NCBI GenBank assembly: GCA_963277665.1 | Contig: OY728128.1 | Coordinates: forward strand, 1,349,194,356 to 1,349,258,355 | Reading direction: 5' to 3' | Origin: Viscum album | Lineage: Eukaryota > Streptophyta > Magnoliopsida > Santalales > Viscaceae | Length of the DNA: 64,000 nucleotides | Part shown: positions 1 to 12,653 of the stretch, one piece after another | Layout: every line of letters starts with the position of its first letter | Position numbering within the stretch: position 1 is the stretch's first letter | The notes under the pieces: generated by a model | What the model was told of the DNA's origin: nothing | Seen by the model: the letters and a program-made list of their open reading frames with translations, nothing else | The model's database searches: none | Made by a program: the position numbers and the translations under genes

Positions 1-426
1 TTACAAAAATCAATTACTAAATAGTGTCAAAATTGACATAAAATAGTTATTAAAACAAATATTATATTATTAATTGTTATTTTATTCCTAAAAATATAAG
101 GTTCCTCCAAATGACTTAGATAAGGTTATATATATTAATAATAAACAACTTGGGGTTCTTTTGGCTTCTTATAGTATGTTTATTGACCTTATAGTGTAAG
201 AACACAAAAAGACACGGTAAAAGTAAAATTATCTAACTTAAAGATAAATATAAATTATAAGGTTAAAATAGGACCCTAAATTTTTCTAAATTCTATTGGA
301 TGATAGTATTTCTACCCATCCCCACCCTTGCTTCGAAATAACTCAATTTGGCTCAATTTAAAATCGAATTTGGCTTTATAATAAAATAATATTTTTAGTT
401 TTTCCAAAGGAGCCCCTCTCCTCCCT

Positions 427-434
427 TATAAAAG
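427..434 (+). promoter_or_regulatory. Probable LTR TATA box
   Basis: TATAAAAG lies between C/T-rich flanks. The same arrangement occurs in both E1 LTRs in the opposite orientation and at 45,650-45,670. It is a candidate start-site element of the R1 LTR, and nothing suggests it is still active. Confidence 0.45.
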
Positions 435-771
435 GGCACCTCCTCCCTCTCTTCCTCACACCACTTTTAGCCTTCAAGATCTTCCAAAACCTGCCAAATT
501 CTCTTCTCCACTTCCCTAGAAATATCCTAGAGGTCCTGGTCTTCTTCAAAGTCCAATTTATTGCCCTAAGAGGAGGACTCAAAGAGGCGCTTCAAAGAAG
601 ACGTAATGTCCGTTACCGATTCTTTCAACTTTATTTCTTCTTCCACTTCTTCTTCTTAGGTTGTTTCATTATGAAGTAATAACATCAGCATCACTCATAT
701 AATGATATGTTATTAAAGGTATTAAACAAACCTATTTAGCCATCTATCCATCCTACGGAAAATGAAATCAC

Positions 772-1192
772 TGCGCGTGCGTACGTACGGAATACCGTCT
801 CTACGCCGTGGTGTAATCTATTTTCCACCACCACCTTACTTGGATGGGTATAATTGTGTACATAATAACTATATATGATTATTTTAAAGTTATATTGATT
901 CAGAAATAGTATACATACACTCCAATACAATTCCACGATCATGAGAACGATATCATCGCTCGTGCGTACGTACGGACTACCGTCTCCACGACGCATTGAG
1001 ATTCATTCTCCACGTTAACCATTCATGAATTATTATAAAGTATATATAATAATTAATATTGAAATATATGAAATAATAATGATACTGTATTTATGTGTAT
1101 ATATATGTATGTAATCTACTTAATTCCATTCAACTCAATAAGAAAACGAAAACAGCATTCATGCGTACGTACGACCTACCATCTCCATGAAC
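772..1192. repeat. Three diverged copies of a ~190-bp unit
   Basis: The motif TGCGTACGTACG followed by a conserved stretch (ACC-GTCTC-ACG) occurs at about 778, 963 and 1162, spaced 185 and 199 bases. Each copy is followed by a diverged AT-rich spacer. Weaker versions (GTGGACT-CCCA-CTCCA) occur near 46,009 and 48,649, which links this region to the second LTR remnant. Confidence 0.6.
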
Positions 1193-2174
1193 GGTGTATT
1201 TGTTTCCATTTAATGATTTATTATATATATATGTATATTATGAATATATATTATATATATATCATGTTTTATATTCTGGAATTAAGTAATCATTATCTAC
1301 GTAATCATGTGAATAATTACAAGTCAAAACACGAACGACAAATGAAACGATGTTACCCAAAACGCTCTTTAACATTGAATTTACAAAAGAACAGGTAATA
1401 TAAAGTCATAAGTGAACCATATATGATATCATGACAATGAATATGATTCTGTAATAAGTCAATGACATTATTTAAATAATTATACAGGAGGTTCAGATAC
1501 ATACGAAGCATATCGGACATAAGGTAAGGGATAATTTTTCAAATCTCATTTTTATCCGAGATTGCTTATTCGTAAGTATTTACTGGGGCTATTTCTATCA
1601 TGTCCATGTTTTTTAAAACTGTTTTCATGTATTTTTAAAGTCCTTTTTACCCATTTTTGACTTTTACTACATGGTATGTATGGAATCTTTATTTTATTTA
1701 TGTTACGAGGTAATATTTTGACTTTTCTGACAAAAGTACGATGAGAATGTTATTTTAACTTATATGGAGTGAACGGATTGTTATGGTTTTAGAAAGACTT
1801 ATTTTCATGAAGCATCCTCCAAAATATTTCATGACTATTTTAAACAAAATACTATTCTTCTAAAATTTCATGACATTTTGTGAAAAGAAAATGATTTTCA
1901 AGATGAAAGGATATTTTCCTCAAGAATTCATTTCAAGTGCTTTATCAAAACAATTTTCCTTCTAAGATGAAATTATTTCATATGTGTATGTTTCAAGTAT
2001 CATGTCTCTATGATTTACATTGTTTCACTTTTCTTATTATTAAATGATATCCATTTCTTTTATATGGATTATGTGATGATGGGATGATTTTTATGAAACC
2101 CATTTTATTTATTGGGTTTTTAATAATGATGTATGTTTATTTTGTGGCACAAGTAAGAATGTTTTCATTATGAG

Positions 2175-2350
2175 ATGGGTGGGACCTATATCTCCCTCCA
2201 ATGCATTGGTTATGATTTATATCTCATGAGATAGACATGGCTGGAAAGACAAGTTAAACCGGTTCAATAATACAGGACTAGAACGAGGAGTGAACTCGAT
2301 TCAGAAAGGGACATTGTCCACTAACATGGTCTTGGTAGCAATGCCTTGGC
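2175..2350 (+). repeat. Dispersed LTR box, copy 1
   Basis: The order is: GGGTGG-ACC, a TATAT-TCCC-like run, CTCATGAGATA, a GGAAAG/GGAATG motif, GTGAAC and a GTCCACTA motif. The same order recurs at about 3,365-3,510 and 47,605-47,760. I take it as a conserved internal segment of the R1/R2 LTR family. Confidence 0.5.
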
Positions 2351-3239
2351 TAATATGGAAATCATACCATGTGCTTAATGGTCGCCACAATTACATTTTT
2401 TATTTCCATGCTATTTTATCATTCTTAATGTTTCTTTATGATCTATGCCTTACGTACTTCCATGTTTTATGTCACTACTCAAGCTTTTGATGTTTAAACA
2501 TTATGTTCATGTTTTTAAGGTCAAATGTATATGGTATTTTTTATTTTATCCATGCATACCCTTACTGAGCATTTGAGCTCAACCTTTTTATGTTTTCTTT
2601 TCCACATGATATAAAGAAAGGTTTTAGGTAAGAAAAAAAGGGGAAGATCTTTATGGGAGATGTTGAAGATATTTTACCACGATTAGAAGATTATATTCCG
2701 AGTTTCCAAAGATGCTAAACTATTATGGTCCTTGTGTGTGTGTTTTCTTTATGTACTAAGTATTCCGCAAAAGTAACGTAATGTCCATGTACGTCAAGCA
2801 TAGGGTCTCTACAACACCCATGTTTTCTTTTTTACTATAATGGTAAAAAATGATCATCTTGTAAATTATTAATGGTTACTTTTTATTGATAGTGTGAATA
2901 GAATCATTGATATAATGATTTTGGTATGAGCATAATTTTCTACTATCATGACCCCTAAATTTTATAATGATTATATTACATGCTTCCATATCACTATTAA
3001 ATCAAAAAATTCATTAATATAATATATTTCTAAATATTTTTAAATTTTTAACAGGTGATTTCAAAAATAAAAGTGTCATTTCCTTAAAAACATCCATGAG
3101 GGGTTTTAAAGAATTTTAATCTAACATTAATGCTTTAGATGTTAATAATGAATTAATTTGGATATTATTCAATGATGAAGTCCTTATTCTCTCATTATGG
3201 TTTATGATTATGTTAAATAGATGTTGTTAAACCTGTTTA

Positions 3240-3560
3240 TTTACCATGAGTTATTCGTTGATTAAATGTTATATTGTTTATGAACCTTTTTTCTTTTCAC
3301 TAGTTATGTTATGTGATGAATGATTTTTTATATTTTGGCGCATGTATGTATGATTTTAATTATTAGATAAGTAGGACCATAATTATATATCCCTAAAGTT
3401 AATTTTTCCATGATGGATATCTCATGAGATAATAAGGTCTGGAATGGGTAGTGAACAAAATTCAATAACGGATGTTATCCACTATGATAGTGTTAGGAGT
3501 GAACCATGAAAAAGGATATGATTGAATGAGAGGTCAACCCAATACACTATGATATTATAG
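3240..3560 (+). repeat. Partial second copy of the R1 LTR box
   Basis: This stretch repeats the order seen at 2,110-2,350: a GG-GC-CA motif, GTAGGACC, TATATCCCT, CTCATGAGATAAT, GGAATGGGTAGTGAAC and TATCCACTA. It is too diverged to give exact ends. It is probably a fragment of another LTR of the same family or an internal duplication. Confidence 0.45.
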
Positions 3561-4781
3561 GAAATGATACATGACTATTGAAATAAATTTATCTTCTTAT
3601 TTTCCTTCCACAAACATTTTCCTTATGTAATTTTTATGCTCTAAAGAAACATGAATTAGTAGAAATAGAATGTTTGGCTTTGGGGTTTTAATGTTTGTTT
3701 TTTCGAAACACTCCTTAAAAGTTATTATCAGAAAATTTAACATAAGATTTATAAGAAATATACAATGTAATTGTTAAAAATTTAATGATGGTTTTATTAA
3801 TTAATGTCTTAAATAGTTATTAAAAGGGCTTTTAATGATTGAATTATGAAAAAATCTGACATTAAAATTATCATTAAAAATCACTAATTCACCAAAACCC
3901 TCATATAATTTTCAATAAAAACACCTACATGAGAATGATTATGGAATCAAATTTAATTTTATAATGCACAATATTTCCTTCTTGTCAATATTCATTATTT
4001 ATTTTATCTTTTTTCCTCTCTAATATTTAATCCTTCATCCTTCATCCACAATCTTTGATCTATCTCATTAGATCCACAACACTGGTTCAAGGATTTTGTT
4101 GGTCCTTTTTTAATAAAATTTTAAACTAATTATTATTAAATCTTATAGAATTTTACTTATTGAATCTATCATTAAGTGAGATGATCAAAATTCATGATAT
4201 ATTTTACATTATCAAGCTCATTGATTTGTATTTTTTTATTCTAAATTAAATATTTTTTCATTCTAAATTTGATATATACAATCATTTTTTGGTTTTTATT
4301 TTATTTTAAATTATATATTTTTAGGATAATATTTGTATAATATTATAAATATTTTTTTATAGAACTTCTTTTATATAATTATTTGTATTTATATTTTTTT
4401 CATTATAGATTTTTGTCGATGAAATCTATTTTTATTCATTTATTTTCACTATGAAATTGATTTTACCGATATAATAGTTTTGGATAAAATTATTTATTGG
4501 TAACAAAATTTCAAAATTTTATTTTTTTAAGACAAAATTATTTCTCAAAAAAATATTTCGTAATTAAATTATCGGTTTTGATATTTTTTTATTACATGTA
4601 TTTAAAATTTTCATTGATATTTTTTTATCATTATGTATATTTGTTCAATATAATCAAAAATTTATTAATAATTTCATTATTTTTATTTGATTTATTATTT
4701 AATATATATATTTATATATTTATATAAAATGATTATATTTTTAATTATATTCGCCTTTTGTATTGATATCTATGGTAATTA
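3561..4781. other. AT-rich DNA, nothing recognised
   Basis: This is AT-rich sequence with long T and A runs. I see no transposon terminus, gene fragment or RNA gene. A left CACTA terminus for the transposase remnant that follows was looked for and not found. Confidence 0.5.
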
Positions 4782-7755
4782 ATGGATCATAATTTGTTGA
4801 CATTAAGAAGAACCACTGATGAATATGTAAAACGAGTTAATGATTTCTTGGAATTTTCTAAACAATATTTTCAAAACAAATAATTGATTTTATTTCCATG
4901 AATAATGTGATTGAATGTGATAAATTTAAATCCCATAATATTCACGGATCATCTCTTTTTCAATGGTTTTGTCCAAAATAATACGTGATTAATATGGAAT
5001 GAAGAAATTATAAAAAAATTGACATCTAATATTCATGAGAATAATAAAAATGAACGATTTGATGGTATTGAAAAATTAATTAATGATAGAGTTATTGGAA
5101 CCATAAAAAATAAAAACTTTTGAATTATTATATAGAGATTAGGAAAGACTAATATTCTTCTTTTGAACTAAATTTATTGTGTTAACAACTGCATCAAGAT
5201 TAGTTAACTTGAAAGAATGAAACGGGTACAGTGGTAAATATTTCTATGAATTTAATGATATTTTAAAAATACATACTTGAAGAAGTAAAGGTGATTCTAT
5301 ATTATAGTTATGCTAAAAATGAAATATTATTCTCAATGTGATTGGGGTATAAAAATATATATGATTACACAAATTATTTTTTATTGTAATGGAAGGAATA
5401 TAAATGTTTATGATAATCTATTAGATATGGAATATCATGATAGAAGATGGATTAAAAATTATACACTGATTCATTTTTAGGTAATAGCATCATGTACCCC
5501 CAATGAATCCATTTGGTGCCTCTTTATAATTCCTCATTTGAAGTGTGATTTTGTATATACTAAATATGTAAAAATAATAAGATGGAATTCAGATAATCAC
5601 ACCTGTAATGGAATCCTAGATAACCATTTTGATTCGTCATAGTGGAAGACAGTTGATAAATAAATTCTTGATTTTGGAGGTAAATATACAAATATCATAA
5701 TTGGATAGTGTATGGATGGAATGATTCAATATTAGAGCATCAATATCTGAAATAGGTCATATAATATGTTTCTGTTGTTTTCCACCAGTCTATATAGATA
5801 TGTATATATGAATAATATTTGATAATGATTTTGAGGATTTATGTTCCAAAAAAACAAGGTAATTAAATATATGTGTATATTTAAACATTTATTAATTATT
5901 TGAAAATTTTGTTGGAGATTTAAAATTTCCGATAGATACATGAAATATATTTTATTTTTCATGTTATGATAATGATCACTACTAATGAATTTCCTATATA
6001 TATAATATAATCTAGATAAATTGTTAAGGGACATATATCATATCATATTTTTGCATAATAAACTTAATATTATCAATTTCAAAGTGGAATAAATTTATTC
6101 CACATGATAAAATGATGATTTTTAAGAATTGATCATCTATTTCACAGATTCAATAAATTATTTTAATTGTTTAAATAATTTTAATCTCCCCCATAAGAAT
6201 TTTCAATTGAAGAATAGTATTCCAAGGTGAAAGATATTTATTTCACATTAGGAATGAATGGGTGTTTGGTCCATCTAAAAAATATCTATAATAAATATCA
6301 TTTCTTATTCAAACTATTTTATTACATGTTTTTTAGGTAAAAAAACATTGATGATAAACATATTTGTAAGGAAAATATGGTGTAGTTTCATTGTAACTTT
6401 TATAAACCTCAAATGAAAGGTAAAAACAAGGTTTTAATTCAATATTATACATGATATCCATGATAATAAATTTAGATATAGGTTTCACTGGGAAGGAAAA
6501 TAGAACATTGTGTAATCTCCCTTGTCAAAAAAGTAAGCAGGAGTGGGAATATGAAAATTTTAAGTGTCTACATGCTCGTAGTCACACTATTTTTCATATT
6601 ACAGACACATAATAGAAATACTATCATCGTGTTATGTTATATATATATATATATATCCATTTCTAGAAAATTAATGGATCCAATATAATTATATTGGTCA
6701 GGGAATGAATCTACAATCAAAATTTTTCAACTAGAAATGTATCCCCCACCAATAACTTTTGATATAACGGTTCATCTGGTGATTAATTTTAGGAATTAGA
6801 ATATGAATATGTGTGGTTTATTATTTATGTTGATGAATATTTATAAAATATATGTGACAATTTTGATTATTTGTGTTAAAAATAATTACTGACTAGAGGC
6901 CACAATTGGTAAAAATATTTATCAAAAGAGGATATTGAGTTATTTACTAATTTTGTTTATGAGGTGGATCAAATTTGTCTCCCTATATCATGATATTTCA
7001 TTTTTGATAGTGAAGGTAGAGGGATTCATGTCTTTTATGTAGAGTGAATTCCTAATGAAGAATTGATGTAGTCAAATTCATAGTTTTTGATCAACACAGA
7101 TATGGTTCAACCAAATATATCACCACATATTACTGGATTAATGTTATGATATCCTAAAATAAGTGAAATGCATTAGTGGATTATGAATAAAAAGGAATTT
7201 TTCTCATTGTTTTAATATAATGATAGAAAATATTTATCTATATTTGAAACACTAAAATGCTCGGTAGGGGGACCATCTCTTAATTTGATCAAATCATTTA
7301 GTTTGAATATTAATGGTTATGAATTTTAAAAAAACAAAGTAGAATTAAAATAGTAGTGTTTAAAATAGTGTGGTAATGGTCATCACTTAATCATGGTATT
7401 TTTTGTGAAAAAGATAAAAAATAAATTTAAAATAAATGATACATTCTAGAGTTATTTAGGGTATATGTGAAACTGATTATAATAACTTTTGACTAGACGT
7501 GTTTTAATGTAACTGGTTTTATAGTAATAGTGGATTCAAACATGATTATTGTGTTTTAAACTCATTAATTTGAAAAGATTTAGTTTAATGTGGAATCATT
7601 TATCATGGAGACACATAGAAAAGAAAATATTTTATGATATTATACAATCAAATGATTTGTGGTCCACCAATTTTCAAGTGAATAATATTTATTTGGGTGA
7701 TGAGGATTATGATGATGTTATAGATTTATTTGAGGTTTCTTTTTCTATTACATGA
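4782..7755 (+). pseudogene. Heavily decayed CACTA TNP2-type transposase (CACTA-B)
   Basis: When stops and frameshifts are read through, the family domains appear in the right order. The N-terminal transposase-associated domain starts at an ATG at 4,782 (MDHNLL... EYVKRVNDFLEFS), followed by an NGFVQN-type segment. The Transposase_21 core follows at about 5,480-6,000: IIPHLK, then GIL, CMDGM (for the usual DGMNPFG), and an IYVPKKQGN segment that matches the family's PGNDIDVY region. A DUF4218-like segment lies near 6,715-7,010 (LEMYPPP, then VHLV). A DUF4216-like tail ends near 7,755 (FKLINLKR, KIFYDIIQ). It carries many TAA/TGA/TAG codons and shifts and is certainly dead. The gene would normally excise and move a CACTA transposon. 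No termini were found. Confidence 0.72.
6639..6656. repeat. (AT)n microsatellite
   Basis: A short uninterrupted AT dinucleotide run lies within the decayed CACTA-B transposase. Confidence 0.8.
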
Positions 7756-10129
7756 TTTTGGGATGATAACAATGACCTATGCCTCTATATTTCTATATTT
7801 ACTAAATGATCATTCTATTTGTATAGAGTAAAATACTAAATTACTCCATTAATTGTTCACATAAATATTTATAATCTATTAATCATTATTGACATCAATA
7901 TTTTGTAAGTGTGTTTTTATTTTTCCCTTATAATTTTACATTTTTGATATAATGAACTTCGAATAATTTTCTTGTAACATGTTTTTTATTTTGAAATTTT
8001 TTAAGAAATAAATTATTTTAACAAAATTACACACGTGTGAATTTTGATTTTATATTTGCGATGATATGATTCTCTTTAGTCTTACAGAATCCACTCCATT
8101 TCCACCACCTATGACTGATTCCAATAGTGTTTAATATTTATTAAATTCGAAATTTTTTATATTGTATTCCTAATTTGAAATAAAATTAATTTATCTAGTT
8201 ATTAATTATTCCATTCATCCAATAATTTTAATTATAAATTTTATAATAAATTATGACAAGATTTTGAAATTTTTTTAAATTGTTATAATTTTTTTATTAA
8301 GATTAATTGTATGTGAAATTTATATCTTTTTTATGTAACTGTTTATATTTATAATTGATTAAATTTTATATTTTTTATTGTTGTAATATGTTTGTCGTTG
8401 AAAACATTCTTTTCATAAATTTATTTTCATAGATACTATTTTTACTATATATTAGGCATAATAATAAAATTATTTATTATAGTAATTGTATTTTAGTAAA
8501 ATAGTGGTCTATAAACATATAATGTGTTCGCATAAAACATAAATATGATATAAATAGAGGCAGGAGAACCAAGGTATGTATGTTTTTTCATATATATATA
8601 TATAAACATATTAATTAAATTATTTAATGAAATTAAATATATATTTAATAATATTGTTTGAATATAATCTTTTCATCTAGAGATGATGGTACCTGAATAT
8701 GGTAGTTGTATGATTACACGTTTACCAAAATATTCATTTTCACATAGTCTCCAGTTGATGGCTATTCAATTTAGTAATAAATATTTCCCAACTATAACAA
8801 ATTTCACACACATTTGGACCTACCTATCTGTATAGCATCATTGTATAATATGTATTTTATTCCCAAATAGGAGGAGCAGAAACTCGTTAGTGAATTTCCA
8901 TTTATGGGAGTCCCTACTTATAAAATATATAAAAATATTAATTTATTTCCTCAATATTATAAATATTATACTTTTATGGATATTATATTTATTCACTTAA
9001 ATATTACATTATAATTTTTAGAGAAAAAATGAATCATCAAATGTGATTATAATTTATGTAAACATAATAGAGATATTTTAGGACAAATTTGAATTCAACA
9101 TCTCCTTTTTAGAGTAAAAATTTTAATGATATAAGACTTATTTATGATTATATAGATATTGTGAATTATAATGAGGATTTTTATAGTGGGATAGATTATG
9201 ATTATATTGTTTGTTTTTTTTTCTTTGTAATTTTTTTTAAATCAATATTCTTTACATTATATATTTTTTTCTTATATAACTAGCCTCTAGGAAAAAAACC
9301 TTATAGATATTGCCTCACAATATTTACCATTCAACATTTTCAGTCGGTGGGATTCCTTTAGTATAAGAAAAAATGATTGCTGAAAAATATATTAAATTAA
9401 GAGCCATGTCAACTTGATACTCTGAAGCGGTTCAACTCAACCCACCATATCCTCACAATAGTCATTGAAAATAGAAATTGGTACGAATTTCAAAAAAATT
9501 ACAATTTTATTATTGTTCCAACTGATGATGTACATGATAATATTTTATGTATTTAATTATTACTCTTCATCAATATAAATATTATAAAATTTATCTTACT
9601 AGTATGAAATTTGAAAATATTACTTTAGGAAACCCATCAAGTGAAAATGGTATAGGAGAACATTATCCCTTTGGATGGAAAGGATATTCATACCATTTAT
9701 TTATGAAATTTGGGATACCTCTGATGCATTAGAGGGTATAATTTGGGTTTCAAATTAAAATCTTTTTTCGTCACTCTATAGTGTGACATTGATGGAACTA
9801 GAATATAATTTGGAAATAGATTCTATGAATGATTTGATGATACGAATACATGATTCAATATAGGATAGTATTACATCATCTTATTCAACAAGACATTTAG
9901 AATGAATGAGCTAGGGATAACAAGTACAAAATTCCTACCTAGATCTGTTAGCTTCTCATTAATACCTAACCATGTATAGTGAGATTCATATTTTAGGATC
10001 CAAATGTACTTAATATAGATTAAAAAAGTATAAATCTTCTTGGAGGTTATATACATTATAATATTATAAAATAAGATTATTTAAGAGTAGTTCTATATAT
10101 AATTTCTTATCTAACTCCTCTAGTTCTAT
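7756..10129. other. AT-rich DNA downstream of CACTA-B, unassigned
   Basis: No domain was recognised. A (TA)n run lies at 8,590-8,604. Short stretches near 9,547-9,900 read for about 60 codons without a stop, but they match no family I know. The rest of CACTA-B, including its second gene and right end, could lie here in unrecognisable form, because E1 begins at 10,130. Confidence 0.45.
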
Positions 10130-10972
10130 TATAAGACCCCGGCCTTAAACATTACTTAATATTTAATTAAATGAATAATTCACATTGAGGATCTTTTCAG
10201 GTTAATTTTTTAGAGAATTAGATCATAACTATTACATCACAAAAGATTACAAAGTAAACACTTCTACATAGTTTCCCTTTTTTTTACAAAACATGAAATC
10301 TTGGAAAAAATAGTCATTTCTACTTCCATGTTTAAGATGTCATGAATTATCCTTGATCTCATCCTTTATATGTCCCACATATGTAATTAACGAATCAAAT
10401 CACTTTGAGGGGGCGGTAGTTCGCACTTCCTAAAATGAAATTATCGCGTTAACCCATAATGGAAATCATAAATGTATGACATAAATGAAAAATACAGAAG
10501 AATAAAGAAAACATTAACATTGTATATATCATATATAAATATAGTGACATCTTAATGGCCACCTTGAATGTTGTTAAAAGAATATTGAACAATCATCATT
10601 TCGCGAGGCAGTAATTTTCCACCCACAGAAACAATATGTTCTTTAACCATTAGACAGAAGTGTGTGTAGTTTTAAATCAAATACTTCCCCTAAAAAAATT
10701 CTAGTATATTGAAGATACTGTTTTTAAAAAAAATAAAGGAATAAAAAGAGTTTAAGTTTTTGTAGACGCAAAATAAAACAAAAGAACATAAGAGGAGACA
10801 TTACCTTTAAATCGGGAAAATCCCTTTGGTTTGAACCAAAAGGGTTTCTTGAAAAGATATCTGCCTAAGGTAAGTCTTCTAGGATGAGGAGAGGGATGGG
10901 GAGAGATAAAATGAGCAGATATTGGCTGAGCCAAATTCTTGAGAGGTGTGGGTAAGGGGTTAGAGGTGGGGG

Positions 10973-10987
10973 CCTTTTATAAGAGGG
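10973..10987 (-). promoter_or_regulatory. TATA box of E1 3' LTR
   Basis: Read on the minus strand this is CCTCTTATAAAAGG within a C-rich stretch. The same site is at 24,925-24,940 in the other LTR. It is the likely core promoter of the element. Confidence 0.55.
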
Positions 10988-11282
10988 AGGAGGGGAACTC
11001 TTGGAAAGATATAAAATGTTACATTACTAAATAATTATTTTATGATCTTAAAGGTCCCAAAAGGATATATTTATCGTATAAAGTTATAAGGGTTCGAAAT
11101 CCACCCATCCAATAGGTTTTTTACATGTGTAGGTCTTATATTTTACATTATATTTTCATTTTATTTTAAATCGTTAAATAAGGAGGTAATCGCTGCTTCA
11201 CCGTGGTGTCATAAATAATTTAATTTAATTAATGTCTAAAAATTATAAATAATTCATGATTTATGAAATCTTTTTATCTTTC

Positions 11283-11450
11283 TAATGAATATTTATAGTA
11301 AAAAATATGACATGTATAACCCGATGTAGAAATTGTTTTAGTAAAACAATACATGTTTGTGACATTTTTATTTTAACTTTAAATAAAAAGTTATTAATGT
11401 CATTTTCTTACCCAAGTGGCTCCATGGGGTCCCCAAGTTGACCCATGGAT
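11283..11450. repeat. Near-identical block shared by the two E1 LTRs (left copy)
   Basis: Compared with 25,233-25,400, I count three substitutions and no indels in 168 bases, whereas the sequence on both sides differs at about 15 percent of positions. The block contains a short inverted repeat (ATTGTTTTA, one base, TAAAACAAT). It lies upstream of the TATA box in element orientation. Confidence 0.75.
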
Positions 11451-12607
11451 TGTCTTGGTCGGCCATGACACATCCAATAAGTGTAGGACATGTGTCTAGG
11501 TAATTTCATATTATTAAAACATTCTTTTTACCTTAAATTACACTAATTACCTCCAATCGCGATCAATAAAACATAAAAGTTACTATTCACCAAAAATTAT
11601 TTTCATCCAACTGAACAACATTTTACATCCTAATGACAAATATGTATATCATATTTTTGAAATTCAAATCACAGATGTGGTAAAATTTCATTTAAATGAA
11701 AAATCAGTTTTTTATCTACCACTTAGTGGTATCACTATTCATCAAAAATTGAAGTTTTTCAGAAAAATACCAAAAATTCACCATAAGCTATATTTGAAAT
11801 AATGAATTCAAATATTATATCTATTTTAAAAAATTAAATACATATAAGTTGCGTTGATTAATTTAATAATTAATTTCTGTTGTCAAAACAAATAGTATGT
11901 TTTTATGAAACAATATCTATCAAAAGATTGACACTTGATTAAGTCCAATTTCAAAGTGAAATAAATTACAATGACCACCATTGGAATAAATGGTAACAGT
12001 ATATTCTAATTTAACATTAAAACCAATTCAAAATGTTATATAATCATATAAATAAACTAGATTTATAAGATGTTTTAAAATTAAAATACCACATTTTTCA
12101 CTTATTCATTAAAAATGAACTTTATCCGATAAATAAGAAAAACATACATAAAGTAAATATTGATTTCTCAATTCTAAATAGGGATTTCATTTGGTCTAAT
12201 ATAATGTATAAGAGTGACCAAACGTATTTTTAAGGAGTTTTTTCCATCAAGAGGTGATAAATCGACCTTTAAGTGAATATTAGAGTATTTATGCTTAAAA
12301 TTGAATTAATTTCTTATTTTAAGCCTTTATCTTTAATTAGATAAATGTAAAAACATTTAAAAAACATAAATAATCATATTTTTCTATTTCTATTCATTCC
12401 CGTCAATACAACGGCTATGTGTTAACTACCATTTAAAATAATATTATTATATTACTAGTGTGCAACGTAAGATTTCAAAGAAACTCGTTGTTGCGTATCG
12501 TGTATGCTATCGACCATAGAAACCCCTTTAAATTAAAATTAATATTTAATTCTCAAATAATAATAAATATGAAAATTATTTATTCATTATTTACCTCAGA
12601 TGGTACA

Positions 12608-12621
12608 TCCTTCCGCCCTTT
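12608..12621 (-). other. E1 polypurine tract
   Basis: On the minus strand the sequence directly before the 3' LTR reads AAAGGGCGGAAGGA. The purine run and its position fit the plus-strand primer used in reverse transcription. Confidence 0.8.
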
Positions 12622-12653
12622 GGGAATTGCGTCCTCGCAATTTTAATCACTTA

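Larger units (their letters stand above)
1..2815 (+). mobile_element. Eroded plus-strand LTR remnant (R1)
   Basis: This is a long AT-rich stretch that I read as the remains of a gypsy-type LTR. A pyrimidine-rich stretch with a TATAAAAG box near 427 closely resembles the TATA region of the E1 LTRs (10,973-10,987 and 24,925-24,940, opposite strand), and both are preceded by a CTATTGGATG motif. The same order of landmarks (TATA segment, CGTACGTACG-type unit, a box around 2,180-2,350) recurs at 45.6-47.8 kb. The true left end may lie outside the window. The right end is a guess, placed at a run reading GGGTCTCTACAACA. No primer-binding site or gag/pol follows, so it is probably a solo or fragmentary LTR. 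Confidence 0.45.
10130..12607 (-). repeat. E1 3' LTR
   Basis: This is the left-hand copy. It aligns along its whole length with 24,082-26,554. Both copies have TATAAG at the outer left edge. The right edge here is GGTACA where the other copy has GTTACA. It contains a probable TATA box and a 168-bp block that is almost unchanged between the copies. Confidence 0.9.

Noticed and set aside
4782..9900. Endogenous pararetrovirus or other viral insert
   Set aside because: This was considered because of the AT-rich, stop-filled coding look. The readable motifs instead follow the CACTA TNP2 order, and no movement protein, coat or viral RT motif was seen.
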